Counted from the stretch's first letter, positions 17,337-27,222 are shown. The stretch: 64,000 nucleotides of DNA from Rhodobiaceae bacterium (GCA_009885825.1 VFJY01000011.1:25636-89635); one strand, 5' to 3'. The notes: generated from the sequence alone by a model not told the origin. Translations and numbers: made by a program.

Positions 17337-19316
17337 CTATTCTTCCAGTTCGCCAATCAGTGCGGTTGCTCGGCTGACTGATACGCGGCGGTTTTCCTGT
17401 TCGGCCTCAGCGGTTGGTATTTTGAGATAACGCTCGCCATAGCCGACGGTTTCAAGATTGGCCGCCGGGATCACGTAGTAGGTTGTGAGCGCCTTCTTGA
17501 TTGCGGTGGCGCGCTGGCGCGAGAGCGCCAGGTTTGCCGCATCGGAGCCCACGGCATCGGTGTGCCCCTCGATCAGAAAAACCTCGCGCGGATGCTTGGC
17601 CAGAATGCGCTCCATGACTTCGGCGATGCGGTCAAGATTGCCGACTTCCTCGGCGCGCACGAAGGCCTCGTTGAAACCAAACCGAACGGTGTCGATTTCA
17701 ATGCGCGGCAGGGATTCACGCAGGTCTGGCGAATCCTCAATTTCCTCAACCGAATAGCGGCGCTTTGGCTTGCTGCGCGGAGCAGATGCGAGAACATCCT
17801 CAAGCTCCGCGTCATCCACCTCGGCGGCATAGACGTCGCGGCGCGGCCTGTCGGGCTCATATTCGCGGTCGATCTCGACGTCATATTCCTCGTCATCGGC
17901 GCGCGAGGCGAGTTCCGCCTGGCGCTGGCGGCGTTCACGCAGCAAGCGTTGCTGCAGCAGATATTGGTCACGCTCCATCACGGCGCGCCAATAGTCCCTC
18001 TGCTCTTCATCGTATTGCCGGTCATAGGCAGACTGGCGATACACCTCAAGACGGCGTTCGAGTTCATAGTCCTCCAACTCCTCAGATGGCCTGCGATCAT
18101 TGAGAACGAATTCAATTGAAATGTTGAATTTGCTGCCCTTGTCCTTGCGGGGCTTTTTGTCAGCAGGTTTGACCGCCGCTGAGTCATCTTTCTTAGGGGC
18201 AGCAGCAGCGGCAGCGGCTTCGGCTGCAGCAACACGGTCACGCAAAACGTCGCGCTCGGTCCGCAGCTTCTTGCGAAGTGCCCGCTCGGTATCGCGGGAC
18301 AGTTCATTGCCGGCCATAAGTTCGCGAATGCCATCAAGGCGCGCGCGCAACTCCTCATCGGTCAATTTGTCAGCGGCGCGGGCATCAGCCAGAAATTCCT
18401 GGGCCTTGGCTTCCGCTTCCGGAGATCCGGCATTGCCATCGAGTGTCTTGGCTTGCGCCTTGTCAACCACGACGGGTGCTGCTTCGACTGGCGCTGGCGC
18501 GGGAACTTCCACGACCGCCGGCGGCGGTTCGGGCAGTGGCTCGGCCGGAGGCTTCTCGACAATGGTGGGCGCGGGTTCTTCTACGACAGGCGCTTCCACC
18601 ACTGGTGCTTCTGGAGTCTTTTGTTCGGCTGGCTGCTCGCGGGCAACCAACTCGCCCCGGGCCGCCTTTGCTATCTCGGCCAACTGGTTGCGGATATCTT
18701 CCGGCAAGTTGTCCGATTTTGAGAACTTGCGGGCGGCGCGCGCGCGCTTGGTCAATTCATCTGGCGACATTTCGGCCAGCGGCCGGGTGTCATTCAAGAG
18801 GTCGGCCACTTCCGCAGGAATTTCGGCTGGAGTTGGAGCCGCCACTTCGGCAGGCTGCTCCGCTGGCTGTTCAACTGCGGGCTGCTCGACAACCGGCTGT
18901 TCGATGGCTGGCTGCTCTGCCGCTGGTTGCTCGACGACTGGCTGCTCGACTACAGGCTGCTCCGCCGCTGGCTGCTCCACGACCGGTTGCTCGGCTGCGG
19001 GTTCCGCAGGCTTGGCTGCCTGCTCTTCACGGGCTGCGATTTCAGCCCGGGCCGCCCTGGCAATCTCTTTCAGCTGATCGCTCACTTCGGGCGCCAGCCC
19101 ATCCATTTTTGAAAGCTTGCGGGCCTGCTTAAACCGGTCGGCCAGTTCCTCAACCGAAAACTCGGCCATGGTTCTGGTATCCGCCAGAAAATCGAGAACT
19201 TCCTGGGGCGCTTCGGCTTGCGCGACAATCATTAATTCCGGCTGTCCCGCCGCCATGATTGGCGCCGAAAACAGGGCCAAGGCGATTAAACTGGCGGCAA
19301 CGGGGGTGAACTTCAT
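17337..19316 (-). CDS. OmpA family protein with N-terminal signal, three helical repeats and low-complexity linkers
   Basis: C-terminal OmpA-like ...EVFLIEGHTDAVGSDAANLALSRQRATAIKKAL; signal MKFTPVAASLIALALFSAPIMAAG; repeats of FLADTR-type units. Confidence 0.88.
   Translation of the reverse strand: MKFTPVAASLIALALFSAPIMAAGQPELMIVAQAEAPQEVLDFLADTRTMAEFSVEELADRFKQARKLSKMDGLAPEVSDQLKEIARAARAEIAAREEQAAKPAEPAAEQPVVEQPAAEQPVVEQPVVEQPAAEQPAIEQPVVEQPAVEQPAEQPAEVAAPTPAEIPAEVADLLNDTRPLAEMSPDELTKRARAARKFSKSDNLPEDIRNQLAEIAKAARGELVAREQPAEQKTPEAPVVEAPVVEEPAPTIVEKPPAEPLPEPPPAVVEVPAPAPVEAAPVVVDKAQAKTLDGNAGSPEAEAKAQEFLADARAADKLTDEELRARLDGIRELMAGNELSRDTERALRKKLRTERDVLRDRVAAAEAAAAAAAPKKDDSAAVKPADKKPRKDKGSKFNISIEFVLNDRRPSEELEDYELERRLEVYRQSAYDRQYDEEQRDYWRAVMERDQYLLQQRLLRERRQRQAELASRADDEEYDVEIDREYEPDRPRRDVYAAEVDDAELEDVLASAPRSKPKRRYSVEEIEDSPDLRESLPRIEIDTVRFGFNEAFVRAEEVGNLDRIAEVMERILAKHPREVFLIEGHTDAVGSDAANLALSRQRATAIKKALTTYYVIPAANLETVGYGERYLKIPTAEAEQENRRVSVSRATALIGELEE
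18854..19001 (-). repeat. 15-bp-period tandem repeat encoding xxEQP pentapeptides
   Basis: About ten imperfect 15-bp units (gctgctcgacgactg-type) encoding VVEQP/AAEQP/AIEQP. Confidence 0.8.
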
Positions 19317-19425
19317 TCGCAGACTCCAAAGGTTATTTCCGGACATTATCTAGGGCCGCTATAAGGCGGAACTATGTGGCAAATGTGCGCTTATTGCCTC
19401 AAGGCTGAACCGGGGATGAACAAGG

Positions 19426-20169
19426 TTAAAGCCTGCCAGCCTCGATGATGCGCTTGAGGAAGGTGCGGGTGCGCTCGTGTTTTGGGCTGCCAAAAAGCTG
19501 CTCCGGCGGGCCCTCTTCGTGGACGACGCCTTCGTAGAGAAAGCTCACTTTTGACGCCACTTCCCTGGCAAAGCCCATTTCGTGGGTGGCGAGCAACATG
19601 GTCATGCCCTGCCCCGCCAGATCGCGCACGATATTCAAAACTTCCGACACCAGCTCCGGGTCAAGGGCTGACGTGATCTCGTCCAGCAGCAGCAGCTTGG
19701 GCTCCATGGCCAGCGCCCGGACAATGGCCACCCGCTGCTGCTGGCCGCCGGACAGCCGGTCCGGATATTCCTTGGCTTTAGCCTCCAGCCCGATGCGCTT
19801 CAGCAGCAGCATGGCTTTGGCCTCGGCCTCGGCTCTCGTCATACTCAAAACCTTGACGGGGGCCAGCGTCACGTTTTCCATGACGGACATATGGGGGAAC
19901 AGGTTGAAGCTCTGGAACACGATGCCGGCCTGCTGGCGCAGCTTGTTCACATCAACGCCGGGCCCCGAAACCCGGTCACCCGCCAGGCGGATTTCGCCGC
20001 CTTGAATCTGCTCCAGCCCATTGATGCAACGCAGCAGCGTGGACTTGCCGCAACCCGATGGCCCGATCAGGCAGACCACCTGATGCTCGTTCACCTCCAT
20101 ATCAAGCCCACGCAGAACTTTGATTGGGCCAAACTCCTTGGCAACCCCTTTCATTTCGAGGAAAGCCAT
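19426..20169 (-). CDS. Polar amino acid ABC transporter, ATP-binding protein
   Basis: LIGPSGCGKSTLLRCINGLE, LSGGQQQRVAIVRALAMEPKLLLLDEITSALDPELV. Confidence 0.95.
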   Translation of the reverse strand: MAFLEMKGVAKEFGPIKVLRGLDMEVNEHQVVCLIGPSGCGKSTLLRCINGLEQIQGGEIRLAGDRVSGPGVDVNKLRQQAGIVFQSFNLFPHMSVMENVTLAPVKVLSMTRAEAEAKAMLLLKRIGLEAKAKEYPDRLSGGQQQRVAIVRALAMEPKLLLLDEITSALDPELVSEVLNIVRDLAGQGMTMLLATHEMGFAREVASKVSFLYEGVVHEEGPPEQLFGSPKHERTRTFLKRIIEAGRL

Positions 20170-20171
20170 CG

Positions 20172-21353
20172 TCAGCCCCCTGCCCTGATGCGGGCGTTGT
20201 CGCGCTCTATCAATTTGTCAACGAAACGGGCCTGCGGAATGGTGATCAGTACAAAGAGAATTGCAACGACGGTAACGGCAGACAGATTGAACGCGTTGGC
20301 GGCGATGATGCGTGATTGGCTAAAACCGTCGATCAAGCCCACGACCTGCACAAGAGCCGTATCCTTTTGCAGGCCAATGAAATCATTCAGCAGCGGTGCG
20401 ATGATGCGGCGCACGGCTTGCGGCACAATCACATAGCGCATGGTTTGCATGTAGGAGAGGCCAAGGGAGCGGGCCGCCATGGTTTGGCTTTGGTGGATGC
20501 TTTCGATGCCAGCGCGATACACTTCGGCAACGTATGCGCCGTAGGTGAGGGTCAGGGCCAGAATGCACCACCAGATTACAGGCACGCGAATGGCTGCTTT
20601 GTATTCTGCCGGAGACAATACGGAAAGGTCTCTGAAAAGGCCAACAATGTGCGGCACAATCAAATCTGACAGGCCTGACGTTGGGATGCCGAAACCAATG
20701 AGGTAGAGCGTGACAATAGCCGGAAGTCCGCGAAACAGATCACAGTACATTATCGCCAATGCGCGAATGGGCTGGCCTGCGGGACCCGGCGTGAGGCGGG
20801 CAAGAGCTACAATCAGCCCCCACACCAGAACCAGGATTTCAGCCACGACAAACATGAAAACATTGTTGATGAGGAACTGCTTCGTCACCAACCACCATTT
20901 GGCTTGCATCAATGGCAGCAAGAAGAAGGTTTTGCCCACGGCGACATCGTTCATCAACACAAAGCCGATGAAGCCCAGCATCATGATGGCAAACGCGCCC
21001 CAGCCAAACGTCTTGAGAGCAAAATCGCGCGAAGCAGCCGTATCTATTCGGGCTTGTACCAAATCACCCGATGCCAGGCTGGCACGGGCAGACTTGGCCA
21101 ATTGCAAGGAACGCCATGCTGGCCAGACCAATGTGAATACGGCCAGGATCGCCAATCCGAAGATAAGTTCCCAAACGACTGAGTAAACACCTAGGCTATC
21201 GAGTGCACCACGGACAACCTGAGTTGTCATGTAAGCGAAGAGACCACACACCATCGCAAACAAAAAAGCGCCGAGCGACAAACCGTCCGCTCGCTGATGA
21301 ATGGAAGGCGCGCCCTTGGCAGGCGCGCCCTTAGCTTGATTCATTTCACTCAA
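20172..21353 (-). CDS. Polar amino acid ABC transporter, permease (HisM/AapM-like)
   Basis: AYVAEVYRAGIESIHQSQTMAARSLGLSYMQTMRYVIVPQAVRRIIAPLLNDFIGLQKDTAL. Confidence 0.93.
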   Translation of the reverse strand: MSEMNQAKGAPAKGAPSIHQRADGLSLGAFLFAMVCGLFAYMTTQVVRGALDSLGVYSVVWELIFGLAILAVFTLVWPAWRSLQLAKSARASLASGDLVQARIDTAASRDFALKTFGWGAFAIMMLGFIGFVLMNDVAVGKTFFLLPLMQAKWWLVTKQFLINNVFMFVVAEILVLVWGLIVALARLTPGPAGQPIRALAIMYCDLFRGLPAIVTLYLIGFGIPTSGLSDLIVPHIVGLFRDLSVLSPAEYKAAIRVPVIWWCILALTLTYGAYVAEVYRAGIESIHQSQTMAARSLGLSYMQTMRYVIVPQAVRRIIAPLLNDFIGLQKDTALVQVVGLIDGFSQSRIIAANAFNLSAVTVVAILFVLITIPQARFVDKLIERDNARIRAGG

Positions 21354-21356
21354 GAT

Positions 21357-22199
21357 TTACGGATTGAAATACGGAACTGAAGCTGGATCCTTGCCCCAGG
21401 CGGCAGCAAGATATTTGTCGCCAAGTTTCCGGATGGTGCCATCGTCAATCATTGATTGGATTATCTTGTCGATGGTTGCGTTGTTGGCATTACCCTTGGG
21501 ATAGATTGCGCCATAGGTTTCACCAGTCTTGTATTGGCCGACAACCTTTGAGGCACTAGCGGTCGCCACTTCCTCAGCCAGCACGATTGATGTGTCAGTC
21601 ACGACCGCGTCAATCTGGCCAGCGCGGAGAGCTGCCGTCATCTCTCCCAGGTCGTTGTAAACCTGCACGTCAGTGATGCCCAGCTTGTCGGTCACATAGG
21701 CAGCGCCTGTCGTTGCCTGTTGCACACCAACCTTCGATGTCTTGATGGATTTTTCGTCAACTGGAGTGTCAGCGCGGGCCAGCACGCCGATGTCTGAGTT
21801 GAAATAAGGCACGGAGAAATCATGGACGGCCTTGCGTTCGTCGGTGATTGAAATTTCTGACATGGCGAGATCAAAGCCGGAAGTCTGGCCCGCAATCAGG
21901 GCATCCCAGCCCACATTCATAACGGTGAGATTATTGTAGCCAGCGCGCCAGGCCATTTCAGCGGCCATGCAATATTCCATGCCATCTTTCACGGACTCAG
22001 GCGTATCGCCGTTCCACCATATGGGTGCGGGTAACGACACCGCGACGGTGAACTGGCCTGCGGTCGCCGGGGCGGCCAGCGGAATGGAACCCTTGGCTCC
22101 AGTGACCTCGCAATTGCCAATCATGTCGGCGGCCGAAGCTGATGCCGCAAATGCCAACATTGCGGCAGTTGCGAGAAAATTGCGTTTTGTAATCAACAT
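21357..22199 (-). CDS. Amino acid ABC transporter, substrate-binding protein
   Basis: Signal peptide and SBP family 3 features: GFDLAMSEISITDERKAVHDFSVPYF, GAAYVTDKLG, AALRAGQIDAVVTD. Confidence 0.93.
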   Translation of the reverse strand: MLITKRNFLATAAMLAFAASASAADMIGNCEVTGAKGSIPLAAPATAGQFTVAVSLPAPIWWNGDTPESVKDGMEYCMAAEMAWRAGYNNLTVMNVGWDALIAGQTSGFDLAMSEISITDERKAVHDFSVPYFNSDIGVLARADTPVDEKSIKTSKVGVQQATTGAAYVTDKLGITDVQVYNDLGEMTAALRAGQIDAVVTDTSIVLAEEVATASASKVVGQYKTGETYGAIYPKGNANNATIDKIIQSMIDDGTIRKLGDKYLAAAWGKDPASVPYFNP

Positions 22200-22316
22200 T
22201 TAGAACTCCCTTTTGGTTAGTTGCCAAATCATACACCGAAAAAGGAAGCGTGCAATATGGGGGGTGTTAACCCGTCCAGCCCAGGCCTTGCGCGACGCAA
22301 CATTGTGGAGGTCAAT

Positions 22317-22350
22317 GGCATAATGGGGTTGCTCCCCTTCGCCTTATGCC
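22317..22350 (+). promoter_or_regulatory. Two-tier hairpin immediately upstream of ABC-F gene
   Basis: GGCATAA-T-GGGG-TTGCT-CCCC-TTCGCC-TTATGCC; ends 16 nt before ATG at 22366. Confidence 0.45.
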
Positions 22351-22365
22351 GCTAGAACGCCGCCC

Positions 22366-24228
22366 ATGTTGCAAATCAATAGTTTGACCTTCAGAATCGG
22401 CGGCAGGCTTCTTCTCGAGGGCGCTTCCGCGGCCCTGCCGGATGGCCACAAGGTTGGTCTCGTGGGCCGCAATGGCATGGGCAAATCAACGCTTTTGAAG
22501 CTCATCCTGGGCGACCTCATCGCCGAATCCGGTTCCGCCAGCGTTCCCAAAAACGCCCGCATCGGCACGGTGGCGCAGGAAGCGCCGGGGGGGCCTGAAA
22601 GCCTGCTCGATACGGTCATGGCCGGCGACAAGGAGCGGGATGCGCTTTTGACGGAAGCCGAGACAGCAAAGGACCCGCACCGCATTGCGGAAATTCAAAT
22701 CCGGCTGGCCGACATTGACGCCCATTCGGCCCACGCGCGGGCGGCCGTTATTCTGGCGGGCCTGGGCTTCACCGAAGAACAGCAGAACGGTCCCTGCTCG
22801 GCCTTGTCCGGCGGGTGGCGCATGCGCGTGGCGCTTGCGGCCGCCTTGTTTGGGGCACCCGATGTCCTTCTGCTCGATGAGCCCACCAACTATCTCGATC
22901 TGGAAGGAACAATCTGGCTCAAGAGCTATATCCGCGATTATCCGCACACGATTTTGCTGGTGAGCCATGATCGCGACCTTTTGAATGAGGCGGTGGATTC
23001 CATTCTGCACCTGGACCAAACCAAGCTCACCATCTATGTGGGCAACTACGACAATTTCGAGCGCCAGCGCCGCGAGAAGCAGGCCCTTACCCTGAAGCTC
23101 AAGAAGAAGCAGGAAGAGCAACGCGACCACATGCAGGCCTTCGTGGACCGCTTCAAGGCGAAGGCATCGAAGGCCAGGCAGGCGCAGAGCCGCATGAAGG
23201 CGCTGGCCAAGCTTGAGCCCATCGCCGGCATTGTTGAAAACCGCGTGGCCCCATTTCTGTTTCCAAATCCCGAGCGCGCCCTGGCGCCGCCACTGGTGCG
23301 CTGGGACAAGGCTGCCGTTGGTTATGGCGGAAAGCCCGTTCTCAAGAACATCACGCTCCGCATGGACCCGGATGACCGCATCGCGCTTCTGGGCTCCAAC
23401 GGAAATGGCAAATCCACTTTCGCCAAACTGCTGTGCGGCAAACTCAAGGTTTGCGATGGCGAGATGCGCCATCCGCCGCGCATCACCATGGGCTATTTCG
23501 CCCAGCACCAGTTGGATGAGCTTTCGGAAGATCAGACGCCTTTTGAGTATATCTCGCGGCTGATGCCAGATGCCACGGTTTCGCAGCGCCGGGCCAAGCT
23601 GGGCGCTGTCGGATTTGGCGCGGCGCTGGCCGATTCAAAATGCTCTGTCCTGTCGGGGGGCGAAAAGGCCCGGCTGCTGTTCATGCTGGCCACTTTTCAT
23701 GGGCCCCATATTCTCATTCTCGACGAACCCACCAACCATCTCGATGTGGACAGCCGGGAAGCCCTCATCGTGGCGATCAATGATTATGAGGGGGCCGTCG
23801 TCCTCATCAGCCATGACCGCCACATCATTGAAACCTGCGCGGACACGCTGTGGCTGGTGAATGATGGAACCGTTAAGCCATTTGACGGCGACATGGATGA
23901 ATATACTGATCTGGTGCTGGGCCGGACAGCGCCCAAAAAGCCCGAGCGCGTGGTTGCCGCCACTGGCGGTTTCACACCGCCCGCCAAGCCCAGGCAAAGG
24001 CTGATGACGTCCGCGCTTAAGAAACAGCTTCACGAACTCGACCTCAAGATGCTGAAGATCAAGGACAAGATCATTGTTCTTGAGCAGGCGCTTGCAGACC
24101 ACACGATCTATTCGCAGGAACCCAAAAAGGCCGCCGATTTCGCGCGCTTGAAGAGCAGGTTCGAGACGGAGCTGGAGCGCGAGGAAAATCATTGGCTGGA
24201 ACTGCAGGAAGGCATGCTGAATGCTTGA
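22366..24228 (+). CDS. ABC-F family ATP-binding cassette protein
   Basis: Two NBDs (GLVGRNGMGKSTLLKLI; LLGSNGNGKSTFAKLL), two LSGG signatures, DEPTNYLDLE and DEPTNHLDVD. Confidence 0.96.
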   Translation: MLQINSLTFRIGGRLLLEGASAALPDGHKVGLVGRNGMGKSTLLKLILGDLIAESGSASVPKNARIGTVAQEAPGGPESLLDTVMAGDKERDALLTEAETAKDPHRIAEIQIRLADIDAHSAHARAAVILAGLGFTEEQQNGPCSALSGGWRMRVALAAALFGAPDVLLLDEPTNYLDLEGTIWLKSYIRDYPHTILLVSHDRDLLNEAVDSILHLDQTKLTIYVGNYDNFERQRREKQALTLKLKKKQEEQRDHMQAFVDRFKAKASKARQAQSRMKALAKLEPIAGIVENRVAPFLFPNPERALAPPLVRWDKAAVGYGGKPVLKNITLRMDPDDRIALLGSNGNGKSTFAKLLCGKLKVCDGEMRHPPRITMGYFAQHQLDELSEDQTPFEYISRLMPDATVSQRRAKLGAVGFGAALADSKCSVLSGGEKARLLFMLATFHGPHILILDEPTNHLDVDSREALIVAINDYEGAVVLISHDRHIIETCADTLWLVNDGTVKPFDGDMDEYTDLVLGRTAPKKPERVVAATGGFTPPAKPRQRLMTSALKKQLHELDLKMLKIKDKIIVLEQALADHTIYSQEPKKAADFARLKSRFETELEREENHWLELQEGMLNA

Positions 24229-25519
24229 CCTCACCCGGAGCTGGTTTGGCGCTCTCAGCCTGGCGATTTTCGCTGCAGCCTATGTTCTGGTGATCTTCGA
24301 AGAAACGACAAAATTCCGCAAGTCGAAACCGGTGCTCCTTGCGGCAGGCCTGATCTGGGCGCTGATCGGTCTGGCCTATTCCAACGCTGGCATCGGAGAG
24401 AAGGCCGAGGCCGCGGCCCAGCATGTGATCTTTGAATATGGCGAGCTGTTCCTGTTTCTGCTTGTCGCCATCACTTATGTCAACACGCTCGAAGAGCGCC
24501 GCATATTCGACGTGCTGCGCGTGAAACTCACGTCGATGAACCTGTCCTACCGGTCGTTGTTCTGGCTAACGGGAATAGTTTCATTTTTCCTGTCCGGCGT
24601 TTTGGACAATCTGACGACCGCGCTGATCATTGGCGCTGTCATTCTTGCAATAGGCAACAAGTCGCCCAGGTTTATGGCGCTGGCTTGCATCAGCACAGTT
24701 GTAGCCGCCAATGCCGGGGGCGCATTCAGTCCGTTTGGCGACATAACGACCCTGATGGTTTGGCAGAAGGGCAAGCTGCAGTTTTTTGAATTCTTCGCCC
24801 TGTTCATTCCGTCCGTCGTGAACTGGCTGGTGCCCGCCCTCATCATGCATTTTGCCATCCCGAAGTCTACCCCCGACCCAAGCAAAGATGTGGTTCGCGC
24901 CAAACCGGGTTCTATAGGTGTCATTGTTCTTTTTGCATTGACGATTGCCACTGCTGTGGCCTTCCGCAATTTCCTGCACTTGCCGCCGGCGCTCGGGATG
25001 ATGCTGGGTTTGGGATATTTGCAAGTTTGGTCATTTTTCCTTCAACAAAAAGGCGTGCGGGTGAAGGATGATGACATGGTGTTAAACTCCTTCACCCAGA
25101 TCGCGCGGGTGGAATGGGACACACTGCTGTTTTTCTTTGGCATCATATTTGCGGTCGGCGGACTCGGCGTTTTGGGCTACCTCGCCATGGCCAGTCAGTT
25201 TCTCTATGTGGATTTGGGGCCAACAACGGCCAATATCGCAATCGGCGTGCTATCGGCCATTTTTGACAACATTCCACTGATGTTCGCCGTGCTCACCATG
25301 GACCCGGCCATGAGCCAGGGGCAATGGCTGCTGGTGACGTTGACCGCTGGCGTGGGCGGAAGCCTGTTATCTGTCGGTTCGGCCGCCGGTGTCGCCCTCA
25401 TGGGACAGGCGCAGGGGCGCTACACTTTCATGAGCCATTTGCGGTGGAGCTGGGCAGTGGCGCTGGGTTATGCCGCCAGCATTGTCGCGCATTTGTGGAT
25501 CAACGCAGGGTTGTTTTAG
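24221..25519 (+). CDS. nhaD: Sodium:proton antiporter, NhaD type
   Basis: SGVLDNLTTALIIGAVIL, ANAGGAFSPFGDITTLMVWQKG, FDNIPLMFAVL, GVGGSLLSVGSAAGVALMGQAQG. Confidence 0.92.
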   Translation: MLDLTRSWFGALSLAIFAAAYVLVIFEETTKFRKSKPVLLAAGLIWALIGLAYSNAGIGEKAEAAAQHVIFEYGELFLFLLVAITYVNTLEERRIFDVLRVKLTSMNLSYRSLFWLTGIVSFFLSGVLDNLTTALIIGAVILAIGNKSPRFMALACISTVVAANAGGAFSPFGDITTLMVWQKGKLQFFEFFALFIPSVVNWLVPALIMHFAIPKSTPDPSKDVVRAKPGSIGVIVLFALTIATAVAFRNFLHLPPALGMMLGLGYLQVWSFFLQQKGVRVKDDDMVLNSFTQIARVEWDTLLFFFGIIFAVGGLGVLGYLAMASQFLYVDLGPTTANIAIGVLSAIFDNIPLMFAVLTMDPAMSQGQWLLVTLTAGVGGSLLSVGSAAGVALMGQAQGRYTFMSHLRWSWAVALGYAASIVAHLWINAGLF

Positions 25520-26722
25520 TTGCAAAACGCGGGTGACCAATCGGCCCTTCTCCGCTTCATCAATCATGAGGCCACGGCAGGCCTCATTCTTGTCTTGGCT
25601 GCGGCAGCCGCTCTCATTGTCACCAATGCGGGATTTGCAGAGGTTTATGACAATTTTCTTGAACTGCCCGTATCAGTTCGCATCGGCACACTGGCGCTCG
25701 ACAAGACACTCGTCCACTGGGTCAATGACGGCCTGATGGCGATTTTCTTTTTTCTTGTTGGCCTGGAAATCAAACGCGAGGTTCTGGAGGGCAATCTTTC
25801 CTCGCGCGACCAGATCGTCTTGCCCGCAGTGGCAGCCCTTGGTGGCATGGCCGCTCCGGCGCTGATCTACGCATTTTTCAATTGGGGAAATGCCGCGACA
25901 CTTTCGGGGTGGGCCATCCCGGCCGCAACCGACATTGCATTTGCCCTGGGCGCGCTCGCCTTGATGGGAACGCGTGTTCCGCTTTCTCTCAAGGTTTTTC
26001 TTCTCACGCTGGCGACCCTTGATGATCTCGGCGCCATAGTCATCATCGCCGTGTTTTACACGTCCGATCTTTCGTTGACAGGCTTGGCTTTGGCGGGCGT
26101 GGCATTCGCCGGACTGGTCGCATTGAACCGCATGGGCGTTAATCGCGCGGCACCTTATATTTTCGTTGGTTTTGCCATGTGGGTGTTCGTGCTCAAATCG
26201 GGTGTTCATGCCACGCTGGCTGGTGTTGCGTTGGCGATGACGATCCCATTGCTCCGCAAGGATGGCAGCAACTTGATCCATTCGCTGGAGGAAGCCCTTC
26301 ACCCCTACGTCAAATTTCTCATCCTGCCGCTTTTTGCGTTCGCCAATGCGGGCATTCCGCTTTCGGGGTTTTCGCTCGAAAACATGACTGCGTCGGTGCC
26401 TTTGGGCATTGCAGCAGGCCTTGTGCTTGGCAAACCCTTAGGCATTCTGCTTGCCGTTGGCGCCTGCGTGGCGCTGGGCATAGCGACCCTGCCCGAACGC
26501 GCGACATGGCTGCACATTCTCGGCGTTGGCTGTCTTGCTGGCATCGGCTTCACGATGAGCCTGTTCATCGGAACGCTCGCCTTCACGACGCCAGAGCAGA
26601 TTGACGCGGTCCGCGTAGGTGTTATCGCGGGGTCCATTGTGTCTACGCTGCTAGGGCTGGCTATTCTGCTTTTGAGCGGTCAACCCAGCGGAAATTCTCA
26701 TCCTGCTGCCAATAGGAAATAG
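25520..26722 (+). CDS. nhaA: Na+/H+ antiporter NhaA
   Basis: HWVNDGLMAIFFFLVGLEIKREVLEGNLSSRDQIVLPAVAALGGM, PAATDIAFALGALALMGTRVPLSLKVFLLTLATLDDLGAIVIIAVFYT; TTG start abuts nhaD stop. Confidence 0.96.
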   Translation: MQNAGDQSALLRFINHEATAGLILVLAAAAALIVTNAGFAEVYDNFLELPVSVRIGTLALDKTLVHWVNDGLMAIFFFLVGLEIKREVLEGNLSSRDQIVLPAVAALGGMAAPALIYAFFNWGNAATLSGWAIPAATDIAFALGALALMGTRVPLSLKVFLLTLATLDDLGAIVIIAVFYTSDLSLTGLALAGVAFAGLVALNRMGVNRAAPYIFVGFAMWVFVLKSGVHATLAGVALAMTIPLLRKDGSNLIHSLEEALHPYVKFLILPLFAFANAGIPLSGFSLENMTASVPLGIAAGLVLGKPLGILLAVGACVALGIATLPERATWLHILGVGCLAGIGFTMSLFIGTLAFTTPEQIDAVRVGVIAGSIVSTLLGLAILLLSGQPSGNSHPAANRK

Positions 26723-27119
26723 CGAGGCCCTGAGCCTTCAAGCGCTTCCAGTTGTCGCGCGCCGCTTGCGCCGCAGCTTCGTCCCGTCCATCAAACAATA
26801 TCGCAACACGGTCGAGGCTCGCGATCTCTCCCGGCATTGCGCCTTCAATGAAAAAACGGACGGTCGCGTTGTTGGGGTTGTCGTCGCCTGCCGTCAGCCA
26901 AATTGGCTGCCTGTCCGCGCGACCATCGGCCCTGGTGCCGTGGGCCAGGAAAATATCGGCCTCGTTTTTCCACAGCAGTTCGGACACAGGCTCAACCCAA
27001 TTTTCGCTGCCCACCTGCACCACGCAGCGCCAGCCGCGCTGCAGCGCCTTGGAAAGCTGGCCCGGCAGCACCTGCTCCCACGGCTTGTGTTCGAGATGAT
27101 AAAACAGAACCTCTGTCAT
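26661..27119 (-). CDS. holC: DNA polymerase III subunit chi
   Basis: MTEVLFYHLEHKPWEQVLPGQLSKALQRGWRCVVQ; FLAHGTRADGRADRQPIWLTAGDDNPN. Confidence 0.94.
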   Translation of the reverse strand: MTEVLFYHLEHKPWEQVLPGQLSKALQRGWRCVVQVGSENWVEPVSELLWKNEADIFLAHGTRADGRADRQPIWLTAGDDNPNNATVRFFIEGAMPGEIASLDRVAILFDGRDEAAAQAARDNWKRLKAQGLAISYWQQDENFRWVDRSKAE

Positions 27120-27222
27120 GCCTCCTTTCAGCCGATGCGCCAGTTGTTATCAAGCTGGAAATTTTTGCTTCGGGAATCATTTGCGGGTGGTATTCTGCCA
27201 GCAGGTTTGGGAGGCTCCACCA

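Noticed and set aside
18854-19001. Regular short repeats considered as CRISPR
   Set aside because: Repeats are contiguous 15-bp coding units without spacers, within an intact reading frame.
18100-19077. 325-aa plus-strand Ser/Ala/Gly-rich ORF
   Set aside because: Antisense to the repetitive region of the OmpA-family gene; composition explained by the complement of EQP/A/E-rich codons.
22486-23508. 340-aa minus-strand ORF
   Set aside because: Antisense to the ABC-F gene, no recognisable domain.
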